From CAIVVT01 sp963757265 (GTDB taxonomy: Bacteria > Acidobacteriota > Terriglobia > Bryobacterales > Bryobacteraceae), in contig CAVWRA010000006.1 of the NCBI GenBank assembly GCA_963757265.1, positions 2,108,001 through 2,172,000 on the forward strand: 64,000 nucleotides of DNA. Reading direction: 5' to 3'. The first letter of the stretch is position 1. Every line of letters starts with the position of its first letter. The notes beneath the pieces are model-generated. The model ran no database searches. It had not been told where the DNA came from and was given only the letters and a program-made list of their open reading frames with translations. Shown here piece by piece: positions 28,071 to 36,661 of the stretch. Made by a program: the position numbers and the translations under genes.

Positions 28071-28288
28071 GGCAATTGACAGGATAGCAGAGGCGCGGCG
28101 GGTCGTCCGGGCAGGTTGATCTCAACCGCTGTTGTCCTCTCTCGCGTCCCACGGCGGAACGGTAAATCTTGCCGTTTTATACCTGGAATCAGTAAGTTAC
28201 GGACAAAAACGGAAAGTCTTTTCAATTTCGACCGCACGGCCCATGCCCGGTCGCCGCCCCCAACGCTGTGCCGAAGGGCAGGGAGCCG

Positions 28289-29041
28289 CTAATCTTCCGG
28301 CGTTTCGGGAGCGGCGGCGTGGCGCATGCGCCACAGCGCCTGGCGCATTATGCCGCTCCAGAGGTTTACGTCGCCGCCGCGCAGGGCCAGACGCCGCACC
28401 AGACGGCGGGTTTTCTCGACGGTCGCCGGGCCGGGGCCGAAGTCGCTGTAGCCGGAGGCCCCCATCATATCCAGCAGCACGGAGGTGAAGCGTTCGACCT
28501 CTCCGTCGGGGGCCAGTTCGGCGGCGCCGGGGAGGCGGCGCGCGGCGGCGGGGCTGCGCGCGAGTTCGTACAGGCACACCGCCACGGCCTGGCCGAGATT
28601 CATCGACTCATGTTCGCGCCGTGTGGGGATATGCACCAGCCAGTGGCAGAAGCTCAGGCCGTCGTTGGAGAGCCCGTGGTTCTCCGAACCGAACAGCAGA
28701 GCGGCCGGCGCGGCCGCGAGGTGACGCCGCAGCAGGCGTGCGCCGGGCTCGAGGCGGTGGACGCTCAAGTGAAGCTGGCGGTGCGCCAGGCCGGTCGCGC
28801 CGGCCACCAGGGAGACGCCCTCCAGGGCTTCGGCCAGCGTTTCGTGTACCTGCGCCGCCGCCAGCACGGAGCCCGCGCCGACGCCGGAAACAGCTTCACG
28901 AAACGCCACGTCGTAGGGATGCACGAGGCGCAGGTCGAAACAACCGAAGTTGCTCATGGCGCGCGCGGCGGCGCCGATATTGAGGGGGTTGCGTACGTCG
29001 ACCAGGACGACGCGCAGACGCGGCGCGCAGAATTCACTCAT
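28289..29041 (-). CDS. TrmH/TrmJ-type RNA 2'-O-methyltransferase (SPOUT)
   Basis: The 250-residue protein has the SPOUT motifs in order: motif 1 VLVDVRNPLNIGAAARAMSNFG, motif 2 ALLFGSENHGLSN and motif 3 IPTRREHESMNLGQAVAVCLYE. These bind S-adenosylmethionine in a trefoil knot. The C-terminal helical extension resembles TrmJ, which methylates position 32 of the tRNA anticodon loop. The exact target position is inferred from length and motifs only. It is followed at a short distance upstream by arginine decarboxylase on the same strand. Confidence 0.85.
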   Translation of the reverse strand: MSEFCAPRLRVVLVDVRNPLNIGAAARAMSNFGCFDLRLVHPYDVAFREAVSGVGAGSVLAAAQVHETLAEALEGVSLVAGATGLAHRQLHLSVHRLEPGARLLRRHLAAAPAALLFGSENHGLSNDGLSFCHWLVHIPTRREHESMNLGQAVAVCLYELARSPAAARRLPGAAELAPDGEVERFTSVLLDMMGASGYSDFGPGPATVEKTRRLVRRLALRGGDVNLWSGIMRQALWRMRHAAAPETPED

Positions 29042-29086
29042 CTTCGCTCCGGCGCCGGATAGCGTGGCTCCGGCGTCGCCCCCCGC

Positions 29087-31033
29087 TCAGCGCGCGTGGG
29101 CATCCTCGAGGTAGGTGTAGCCGTACAGACCATCCTCGTAGAATTTCAGCAGCCGGCCGGAGTCCTCGTAGCCGATGCGGCCGTCCAGCACGGCCTGCTC
29201 GACGTCCTGGCGGAGTTGCTCGAGCAGCGTGCGGGCGTTGAACTGGACGTAGTCGAGGACTTCTTTGACCGTGTTGCCGCGGATCACCGCCTCGAGCACC
29301 GCGGCGCCCTGCTCGTTCAAACGCACGTGGACGGCGTGGGTGTCGCCCAGCAGGTTGTGCAGATCGCCGAGGATCTCCTGGTAAGCGCCGACCAGGAATG
29401 TCGCCAGGTAGTAGGGCTCGCCGTTGAAGGGGTGCAGCGGCAGGGTGCGGCGGACATCGCGGCGGTCGATGAACTGGTCCACCTTGCCGTCGCTGTCGCA
29501 GGAGATGTCGCCCAGCACGGCGCTGCGGGTCAGCGGTTCGTTCAGGCGGTGAATCGGCATGATGGGGAAAAGCTGCTTCACCGCCCAGCTATCGGGCATG
29601 CTCTGGAACAGCGAAAAGTTGCAGAAGTAGGTGTCGGAGAGCATCCCGTCGAGGCCCTCGAGCTCTTCGGGGAACACATCCAGCTTGAGCGCCAGGGCCA
29701 GGACCTTGCGGCAGATCAGCCAGTACAGGTTCTCGGCCAGCGAGCGCTGTTTGAGTGGCAGGTAGCCGAGGGAGAAGAGGTTCAAGGCCGAATCGAGCGC
29801 CTGCTGGGCGTCGTGGAAACCCTCCAACAGGTTCTTGGTTCCGAGGTTTTTGTAGGTTTCCAGGAGGTCGATCAGCGGCTGTTCGACGTCGTCGGGCAGC
29901 GCGGTGGGCACCTCTTCGTCGCCATAGCCGGCCACGCCCAGGACGTTGAACACCAGCACGCTGTGATAGGCGGCGATGGCGCGGCCGCACTCGGTAACGA
30001 TGATCGGGTGCGGGACCTCGCCCTCATCGCAGACGTTCTGGATGTGGTAAACGACGTCGTTGGTGTACTCCTGGAGCGTGTAGTTGACGCTGGATTCGAA
30101 ATCGGTCTGCGAGCCGTCGTAATCGATGCCCAGGCCGCCGCCGACGTCGAGCATTTCGAGGCCGCAGCCGCTCTTCTTGAGATCGACGTAGATGCGGGCG
30201 GCTTCGATGACGGCGGCCTTGATGTGGCGGATGTTGGTGATCTGGCTGCCGAGATGGAAGTGCAGCAGCTTGAGGCAATCCTCCATGCCGGCGGCCTTGA
30301 GTGTTTCCAGCGCGCGGATGGCCTCTGTGACCGTGAGGCCGAACTTGGAGCGGTACCCGCCGGAGGACTTCCAGCGGCCGGCGCCGCGGCTGGCGAGCTT
30401 GACGCGGATGCCGATCTCGGGCCGCACGCCGACCTTCTCGGCGTATTTAAGGATCAGGTCGAGCTCGGTGTACTTTTCGACGACGGGGAGGATGCGGCGG
30501 CCGATCTTGCGGGCCAGCATCACCATTTCGATGTACTCGTCGTCCTTGAAGCCGTTGCAGATGATCGGCGTCTGGTTGTCGGCGATGGCCACGACGGCCA
30601 GCAGCTCGGGCTTGGAGCCAACCTCCAGGCCGAAGCCGAAAGGCCGGCCGTATTTGTAGATCTCCTCGACAACATGGCGCTGCTGGTTGACCTTGATGGG
30701 ATAGACGCAGCAGTAGCCGCCTTTGTAGTTGTGCTCGGCGATAGAGGCCTGAAACGTAGTCTGCAACTCCTGCAGCTGGTTGCCGAGGATTTCCCCGAAG
30801 CGGATCAGGATGGGCGGGTCGATGCCGCGCAGGACCAGGGTGTCAACCAACTGCTTGAGGTCGACGGCACGGTTGGGGTCGCGGCCGGGATGCACCAGCA
30901 CGTGGCCTTCTTCGCTCACCGAGAAATAGCCCTTGCCCCAGCGGGCGACGTCGAAGGTCTCGCTGGCCTTGGCGACGCTCCAGCGCTCCATGGGCTCGAA
31001 GGATGCACTGGTATCGGTGACTTTCAGGATCAA
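29087..31033 (-). CDS. speA: Biosynthetic arginine decarboxylase
   Basis: This is the 648-residue PLP enzyme that converts arginine to agmatine for polyamine synthesis. The N-terminal fold-III barrel shows the PLP lysine region YCCVYPIKVNQQRHVVEEI, followed by GLEVGSKPELLA, GFKDDEYIEMV, LLHFHLGSQITNIRHIK and the glycine loop LDVGGGLGIDYDGS. The C-terminal beta domain contains TECGRAIAAYHSVLVFNVLG and the conserved CDSDGKVDQFI with GAYQEILGDLHNLLGDTHAV. Length matches long bacterial SpeA. The start at 31033 could be shortened to the Met at codon 15. No agmatinase or agmatine deiminase gene lies next to it. Confidence 0.95.
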   Translation of the reverse strand: MILKVTDTSASFEPMERWSVAKASETFDVARWGKGYFSVSEEGHVLVHPGRDPNRAVDLKQLVDTLVLRGIDPPILIRFGEILGNQLQELQTTFQASIAEHNYKGGYCCVYPIKVNQQRHVVEEIYKYGRPFGFGLEVGSKPELLAVVAIADNQTPIICNGFKDDEYIEMVMLARKIGRRILPVVEKYTELDLILKYAEKVGVRPEIGIRVKLASRGAGRWKSSGGYRSKFGLTVTEAIRALETLKAAGMEDCLKLLHFHLGSQITNIRHIKAAVIEAARIYVDLKKSGCGLEMLDVGGGLGIDYDGSQTDFESSVNYTLQEYTNDVVYHIQNVCDEGEVPHPIIVTECGRAIAAYHSVLVFNVLGVAGYGDEEVPTALPDDVEQPLIDLLETYKNLGTKNLLEGFHDAQQALDSALNLFSLGYLPLKQRSLAENLYWLICRKVLALALKLDVFPEELEGLDGMLSDTYFCNFSLFQSMPDSWAVKQLFPIMPIHRLNEPLTRSAVLGDISCDSDGKVDQFIDRRDVRRTLPLHPFNGEPYYLATFLVGAYQEILGDLHNLLGDTHAVHVRLNEQGAAVLEAVIRGNTVKEVLDYVQFNARTLLEQLRQDVEQAVLDGRIGYEDSGRLLKFYEDGLYGYTYLEDAHAR

Positions 31034-31412
31034 GGTTGGTTGCAGCCCTCCTGCTCTCCAAGTGTGAATAAAAACTCCTGGCAGGGCAACAGATTTTGTG
31101 TTCTAGGGGTGTAACAAGGGCGGGCGGCGCAGGAATAGCGTCGTGCCGAAGGCGTTGGGGGATCACCCGGCGCTGGTGATGGGCGCCTGCAATGCGCGGG
31201 ACCGGGCATGGGGTTGGAGCTGGAGCGGCAGGGTTGAGCGGTGGCGGTGGATTACCAGTGCGACCGCGCCGGAGCGGAGGGGACCGCGGGCGAGATTGTG
31301 GCGTCGGGCGGGCGCTCCGCGGCCCTGGTGGCACCGCGGCCCTGGTGGACGTTCTAGCGCAGTGCCGAGAATCTGAAGTGAGTCCTGGCGGTACCGGCGC
31401 GTAGCGCCAGGA
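31034..31412. other. Intergenic region upstream of speA
   Basis: These 379 bp contain the speA promoter region (minus strand). No coding region is supported. No leader peptide, attenuator or riboswitch could be recognised. Confidence 0.4.
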
Positions 31413-32300
31413 TCAAACGGCAACGCTCTCGTGGGGCTGTCCGAAATACGCCGATTGGTACACGCCCTTGAGGAATGCCAGTCCTTCGGTGGCCAACTGC
31501 TCGGGTGAATCGGCCAACTTGCGCCAGATGCAGCACAGCTTGGCGACGCTTTCGATCTCGGGATCGAAAGACTCGATCGTAATGCAGCCGTCGTAGCCCA
31601 CCTGTTTCAGCGCCTGAAAAAAGGCACTCCAAGGCACCAGCCCGGAACCAGGAATCCCGCGCTGGTTCTCGCAGGCGTGGACGTAACCCAGATCCCCGCC
31701 GGCAGTGAGCACGGCTCCGGGGAAATCGTTCTCCTCGCGAATCATGTGGAAGGTATCCAGGTGGACCTTGACGTTGGGCAGGCCGACCTGGCGGATGAAT
31801 TTGAGGGCATCGGCGGCGGTGTTGATGAAATGCGACTCAAAACGGTTCACCGGCTCGATGCCGAGAACGAGGTCCGAGCATTGGCGCGCATAGGATGCGA
31901 TCTCGTGGTAACCTTTCACGCCCCACTTCCATTCTTCGTCGGTGCGAGGCTTGCCTGTGAGGTAACCCCAACCGCAGTAAATCATTCCTCCAAACACACG
32001 CGCGCCGGCCTCGTTACTGAGGTCGATCAACCGTTTGGAGAACGCGATGCCGGCCTCGCGAACGGCCGGGTCCGGTGAAATGATGTTGTACTGCGCCGGC
32101 ATCCCGTAGCCGGTATTGATGGTCAGGCCGAGGTCCGCCGCAGCGGCCCTGACCTTCGCGGCCGGGAAACCGTCCGGGTCGAATGGGATGATCTCCACGG
32201 CGTCGAATCCCATTGCCTTGCATTTATCCAGCAGCGGCAGATCCTTGTCGAGAAAGGTCTCTCTGAACAACAGGGAGTGTATTCCGAATTGCACGGTCAA
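31413..32300 (-). CDS. Cytoplasmic sugar epimerase (tagatose/psicose 3-epimerase-like)
   Basis: The 295-residue TIM-barrel protein has no signal peptide. Its pattern is that of ketose 3-epimerases: FGIHSLLF at the start, GYGMPAQYN, the four metal-binding regions (GIEPVNRFE, VHLDTFHM, GYVHACENQRGIPG with His/Glu, and ITIESFD). These give the Glu-Asp-His-Glu site that binds Mn or Co. The usual reaction is epimerisation of D-tagatose, D-fructose/psicose or L-ribulose at C3. It could also act on a 3-keto or phosphosugar. It follows the GH28-like gene on the same strand with a 183-bp gap and may take sugars released by neighbouring hydrolases. Confidence 0.82.
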   Translation of the reverse strand: MTVQFGIHSLLFRETFLDKDLPLLDKCKAMGFDAVEIIPFDPDGFPAAKVRAAAADLGLTINTGYGMPAQYNIISPDPAVREAGIAFSKRLIDLSNEAGARVFGGMIYCGWGYLTGKPRTDEEWKWGVKGYHEIASYARQCSDLVLGIEPVNRFESHFINTAADALKFIRQVGLPNVKVHLDTFHMIREENDFPGAVLTAGGDLGYVHACENQRGIPGSGLVPWSAFFQALKQVGYDGCITIESFDPEIESVAKLCCIWRKLADSPEQLATEGLAFLKGVYQSAYFGQPHESVAV

Positions 32301-32483
32301 GCCTCCTGCTCTCTATTCTTCGCTGGAGCCCCGTGGAACGGAGCAACCGCGTTTCTTTCCAGAATCCGATCAGCCGGGATTTCCACGCCACGACTCCCGG
32401 CGCCACAGATTCTATACCCATTGAAGGCCAGCGGCAGCGGAGTTGATGGCGGCGCAGACGCCGTCCGTGGGCGCCGGGCTGGC

Positions 32484-33980
32484 TTAACGCGGACGCGTGC
32501 CGGCGGTAACGTCCGTGCAATTGTCCAGGCGCAACGGGTCGAGACCCGGATGCGCGGCGCGGCCCTTCAGGCGTTGGATGTCGACGCCGGCCGAGTCCTG
32601 GACCTGGATGGCGTAGGTGTAGAAATCCGGTAGAGCGTCGTCCCACTGGACTTCAAGATCATTGATCGCCAGTCCTTTGACGCCGCGCGCGCACAGCGCC
32701 GGGATGTCGTGCTGGAAGATCGCCAGCTCCGGCCGGGTGTCGCCGCGCAGGTCGAAGTTGCCGCCGTAAGCTTCCGCGAGCGGGCCCTTGCGGATGTGAG
32801 CATGGATGGCGTCGAACTCGAGATCCTCGATCATCCCGGGCCGCTCGGCGTAGACCAGGATGCCGGCCTCGGAATCGATGCGGATGTCGTGGAAGCGCAG
32901 GCCGCGGATGAGGCCCGGCGCGCCGGTATTGCGCGGGCTTACCGTGGCCGAGACGTTGATCGGCTCGGCCTTGCCCCACCACTGGCCGGTGATGAGGTGG
33001 GTGCGAATGAGGATGTTCGAGAAGAGCAGGTTCTCGATGGTGTTGCCGCCGCGCACATTGACGTTGATGCCGCGGTTAGAGTCGTCGATGACGATGTTGT
33101 TGACGACGACGTCGCGCAGTGTGGCCAGGTAGTAGCCGGCGCGGATGCCGGCCGAGCGAGAGCGCAGGGTGGCGTTGGCGATGGTGATGTTCGAGCCGGC
33201 GAAGAGGGCAATGCAGTCGTCGCCGGTCTGGATGTCCATGTCGGAGATGTGCACGCGGGTGCAGCCGTTGACGTCGATGCCGTCGTCATTGGGCACGCGC
33301 AGGTTGGAGTCGAGGCTGTGGATGCGGGCGTGGTGGATGTTGATGTTGTTCGAGTGGTACAGCTCGCATGTCCAGGCCGGCGAATTGCGGACGGTCACGC
33401 CCGTGAGCTCGAAATCCTCGCTATCCATGACCCGCAGCAGGTTGCCGGGGCGATCCTTGATGGGCACCCAGGGGCCATCTTCGGCGCCGTACTTCTCATT
33501 CATGAAGTCGGCCCCCTGGCGGGTGTATTTCGGATCGGCGTCGTTCAGTGTTTTCACGTGCGTCGAATCGACGAAGCGGCCGCCGTTGCCCTCAATCGCG
33601 CCGCGGCCGGCGATGACGACGTTATGGCAGTGGCGCACGGTAATCAGGCCGACACGAGAACTCTCGCCCTCGCGCTGCTGCGGCTCCAGTGGATAGTCGG
33701 CCAGATTAGGGCTGGCGATGAGCGTGGCGCCGGCGTCGAGATAGAGGGTGACGCCGCTTTTCAGCTCGATGGGACGCAGGTTGTACTGGCCCGGCGGAAC
33801 GTAGGCGATGCCCCCGCCGCGGGTGGAGACGGCGTCGATGGTCTTCTGGATGGCGGCGGTGTCGTCGGCCAGCCCGTCGCCGAGCGCACCGTTGTCACGG
33901 GCGTTGAAGAACGGGCCGGAGGACGCAGGCTGGGCGGCGGCCGAAAAAGCCGCGCCCAGGAACAGGGCGAGCAGGCGCAT
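32484..33980 (-). CDS. Secreted GH28-like polygalacturonase/glycosidase (parallel beta-helix)
   Basis: The start at 33980 gives a Sec signal (RLLALFLGAAFSAAAQ) and 498 residues. The N-terminal pectate-lyase-3-like turn (NARDNGALGDGLADDTAAIQKTID) is followed by a right-handed beta-helix with GH28 signatures. NDDGIDVNGC and TGDDCIALFAG supply the catalytic Asp residues, and SAGIRAGYY resembles the SIGS/GRG area. GH28 enzymes hydrolyse galacturonic-acid-containing pectin chains from the non-reducing end or internally. A longer reading from 34016 would run into the adjacent peptidase gene, whose stop is at 33991. The short 10-bp gap suggests an operon. Confidence 0.88.
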   Translation of the reverse strand: MRLLALFLGAAFSAAAQPASSGPFFNARDNGALGDGLADDTAAIQKTIDAVSTRGGGIAYVPPGQYNLRPIELKSGVTLYLDAGATLIASPNLADYPLEPQQREGESSRVGLITVRHCHNVVIAGRGAIEGNGGRFVDSTHVKTLNDADPKYTRQGADFMNEKYGAEDGPWVPIKDRPGNLLRVMDSEDFELTGVTVRNSPAWTCELYHSNNINIHHARIHSLDSNLRVPNDDGIDVNGCTRVHISDMDIQTGDDCIALFAGSNITIANATLRSRSAGIRAGYYLATLRDVVVNNIVIDDSNRGINVNVRGGNTIENLLFSNILIRTHLITGQWWGKAEPINVSATVSPRNTGAPGLIRGLRFHDIRIDSEAGILVYAERPGMIEDLEFDAIHAHIRKGPLAEAYGGNFDLRGDTRPELAIFQHDIPALCARGVKGLAINDLEVQWDDALPDFYTYAIQVQDSAGVDIQRLKGRAAHPGLDPLRLDNCTDVTAGTRPR

Positions 33981-33990
33981 GCCGGGGAGT

Positions 33991-34968
33991 CTACGCCGCG
34001 CCGCCGCGGTCCGCAAGTCCGGGAACGCCGCCGAGTGTGCGGGCCAGTTTGACGGCGCGGGCGATGGCGCGGGCGACGGCTTCGGCGGCGGCGGCGCCGA
34101 GCACGTCGATGGAAGCTTCGGCCGAGCCGAGGCTGAGGGCGATCGACAGGTCGCCGTCCATCGATGTGTGGACGGGCTCGATGGCGCGGACGAACCCGTG
34201 CTGGGCGAGAAAGGCGAGACGGGCGGCCTGCACCTTGTTCAGACGGGCATTGGTGGCGACCACGGCGAGGGTGGTGTTGCCGGGAGCCGGGGCGGGCTTG
34301 CAATCGCGGAAGCGACGCAGAGTGCCGGCGAGTTCCATCGAATCGGGCGCGACGCGCGCGCCCGCGATGAGGCGGCCGGTTTCGATGTCGCGCACGTCGC
34401 CGAAAGCATTGACCGCGACCAGCGCGGAGACGCGCACGCCGGGACAGGCTGCGCCGGCGTCGACGGTGAACGTGCCGATCCCGGATTTCATGGCCTGGCG
34501 CAGGCCGAAGAGCTTGCCGACGGTGGCGCCTGTGCCCGCGCCGACGCATCCTTCGGCGACGGGCCCGCCGGTGGCTGCTGAGGCTGCGGCTTCGCCCATT
34601 TCACGCGTCGGGCGGACGTGGGCCTTGCCGATGCCCAGATCGTACAGGATCGCCCCGGGCACAATCGGCACTTTGGCGTAGCCGGTGGGGAAACCGACCC
34701 CCTTCTGTTCCAGGTAACGGCGCACACCGGATGCGGCCTCGAGCCCGAAGGCGCTGCCGCCGGCCAGGAGGACAGCGTGGACCTGCGGCGCAATGTGCCA
34801 GGGACTCATGGTCTCGAATTCCTCGGCGCCGCTGGCGCCGCCCTGGATGGAAGCGCCGGCGACGGCGCCGCCCTCGCAGACAATGGCCGTGCAGCCGGTG
34901 AGGGCATCGAAATCGGAAACGTGCCCCACGCGGATGCCGGCGATGTCGGTGAGGCCCTGGGTTGTCAT
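33991..34968 (-). CDS. P1-family peptidase / DmpA-like aminopeptidase
   Basis: Starting at 34968 (MTTQGLTDIAGIRVGHVSD) the protein has 325 residues, the normal length for family S58. It has the typical N-terminus, the GGSAFGLEAASGVRRYLE loop and the autoprocessing/nucleophile region GNTTLAVVATNARLNK, where a Thr takes the place of the DmpA serine. Members self-cleave into two chains and act as aminopeptidases or amidases on small peptides. An open frame continues upstream to 35148 but lacks family similarity. The gene is divergent from the lipid-transport operon, with about 87 bp between the starts. Confidence 0.88.
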   Translation of the reverse strand: MTTQGLTDIAGIRVGHVSDFDALTGCTAIVCEGGAVAGASIQGGASGAEEFETMSPWHIAPQVHAVLLAGGSAFGLEAASGVRRYLEQKGVGFPTGYAKVPIVPGAILYDLGIGKAHVRPTREMGEAAASAATGGPVAEGCVGAGTGATVGKLFGLRQAMKSGIGTFTVDAGAACPGVRVSALVAVNAFGDVRDIETGRLIAGARVAPDSMELAGTLRRFRDCKPAPAPGNTTLAVVATNARLNKVQAARLAFLAQHGFVRAIEPVHTSMDGDLSIALSLGSAEASIDVLGAAAAEAVARAIARAVKLARTLGGVPGLADRGGAA

Positions 34969-35055
34969 TTGTAAAAACGCCCCTGATCGGCGCACAGGCT
35001 GCAAAAACGTCCGTCGCCCGTATGCTAGCATCAGTGTTCGCAGGATGGGTTTCCA

Positions 35056-35814
35056 GTGTTCGACCTGCTGAAACGACCGATACTGATCTTCCAGGAATTC
35101 GTGCTGCTGGCCGGGCGCGCAATCCGGGGCATTTTTCAAAAGCCGCACTACTGGGACGACGTCTTCCTGCAGATGGACCTGATCGGGATCGGGAGTCTGC
35201 CGGTGGCGATGCTGACCGGCTTTTTCAGCGGGGCGGTGCTGGCGTTACAGATGTCGAGAGCTTTGGAGACGTATGGCCAAACCGCCAGCGTGGCGCAGCT
35301 GGTGTCGATCGCGCAGATTCGCGAGATGGGGCCGGTGCTGACCGCGATCATGGTGGCGGGACGCAATTCGACCGGCATGGCGAGTGAGATCGGGTCGATG
35401 AAGGTGACCGAGCAGATCGACGCCATGCGCGCGCTGGGCACCGATCCTGTGTTGAAGCTGGTGACGCCGCGGTTGATCGCCACCGCAGTGGTCCTGCCGC
35501 TGCTGGTGATTCTGGCCGATTTCGTGGCTTTGGTCGGAGGGTGGGTGGTGGCGTGCCCGATGCTGAACCTGACCACGGGCTCGCACTTCTGGATCACGGC
35601 ATGGCGGATCCTCGAATGGAACGACATGTCGCAGGGCCTGATCAAGCCGCTTGTGTTCGCGGTGGTGCTGTCGCTGGTGGGTTGCTTTTACGGCATGCGG
35701 ACCGAGGGCGGCACGCAGGGCGTGGGCCGGTCCACCACGCAGGCGATGGTGGTGGCCAGCGTGTGGATCGTGGTGCTGACATTTTTCATCGGGCGGATTT
35801 TCGTCTCGCTGTGA
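35056..35814 (+). CDS. mlaE: MlaE-type ABC lipid transporter permease
   Basis: The 252-residue inner-membrane protein begins at a GTG (35056). It has five or six predicted transmembrane helices and the family motif ARNSTGMASEIGSMKVTEQIDAMRALGTDP, the helix that contacts the ATPase. Similar permeases (YrbE/MlaE) move phospholipids or other lipids together with an MCE protein and an MlaF ATPase. The ATPase gene starts 6 bp downstream and the MCE gene follows. A candidate -10 (TATGCT) lies upstream at ~35022. MlaB and MlaC genes are not adjacent. Confidence 0.92.
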   Translation: MFDLLKRPILIFQEFVLLAGRAIRGIFQKPHYWDDVFLQMDLIGIGSLPVAMLTGFFSGAVLALQMSRALETYGQTASVAQLVSIAQIREMGPVLTAIMVAGRNSTGMASEIGSMKVTEQIDAMRALGTDPVLKLVTPRLIATAVVLPLLVILADFVALVGGWVVACPMLNLTTGSHFWITAWRILEWNDMSQGLIKPLVFAVVLSLVGCFYGMRTEGGTQGVGRSTTQAMVVASVWIVVLTFFIGRIFVSL

Positions 35815-35820
35815 GGAACG

Positions 35821-36636
35821 ATGACGGAACACGCGGCCGTACAACTGGCCTTCGACGACGTGGGGCTGCACATCGATGAGAGGACCCTGCTGGAGCACAT
35901 TTCCTTCGAACTGTCGGCCGGCGAGACGCTGATCATACTGGGCGCGGCGGGCAGCGGCAAGACGATATTGCTGAAGATCGCGCTGGGGCTGCTGCGGCCG
36001 AGCGAGGGGCGGCTGGTGCTGTTCGGAAAAGACGTCACATCGTACGGAGAGCGGCAGTGGTTCGACGTGCGCAGCCGGATCGGCGTGTTGTTTCAGGAGG
36101 GCGGCCTGTTCGATTCGCTGAACATCGCCGACAACGTCGCCTATCCGCTGGAGAACCAGCCCTTGCTGAGGTGCCCGCCGGAGCAGGTTCAGCCCAGGGT
36201 GGAGCAATCGCTGGAGTTTGTGGAACTGGGGCAGACTCTGGAGAAATACCCCAGCGAGCTGTCGGGTGGGATGCGGCGCCGGGTGGGGATCGCGCGCGCC
36301 ATCGTTTCGCAGCCGGAGTTGATGCTGTACGATTCGCCCACGGCGGGACTGGACCCGATTACGGCCAACACGATCATGGCGCTGATCGTCAAGGGCCGAG
36401 ACGTGCGCCAGGCGACGACCGTGATCGTGACGCAGCGCTACCAGGACGGCGAGATCCTGGCGCGATTCCGCGTCGACCCGGGCACGGGGGAGCTGCGCCC
36501 GGCGGGCGGCAACGGCGACGCCACGCGAACGCGCTACCTGGTCCTCCAGGAGGGCCGCATGGCGTTCCTGGGGACGGCGCCGGAGTTGAGCGGCTGCACG
36601 GATCCGTATGTCGTTAAGTTCATTCCTCATGCATGA
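35821..36636 (+). CDS. mlaF: MlaF-type ABC lipid transporter ATPase with altered Walker B
   Basis: The 271-residue ATPase has the Walker A GAAGSGKT (41-48), the Q-loop VLFQEGGLFDSL and the signature LSGGMRRRVGIARAI. The Walker B reads LMLYDSPTAGLDP: Asp171 is followed by Ser172 where MlaF and most ABC ATPases have the catalytic Glu. The rest of the domain, including the D-loop and a histidine-free H-loop region (TVIVTQRYQD), looks intact but is also unusual, because the switch His is replaced by Gln. The operon position shows it powers the MlaE/MCE system. Catalysis may be weakened or rely on other residues. Confidence 0.9.
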   Translation: MTEHAAVQLAFDDVGLHIDERTLLEHISFELSAGETLIILGAAGSGKTILLKIALGLLRPSEGRLVLFGKDVTSYGERQWFDVRSRIGVLFQEGGLFDSLNIADNVAYPLENQPLLRCPPEQVQPRVEQSLEFVELGQTLEKYPSELSGGMRRRVGIARAIVSQPELMLYDSPTAGLDPITANTIMALIVKGRDVRQATTVIVTQRYQDGEILARFRVDPGTGELRPAGGNGDATRTRYLVLQEGRMAFLGTAPELSGCTDPYVVKFIPHA

Positions 36637-36661
36637 GTTCGTGGGAAGCTAGGAGGAGCGG

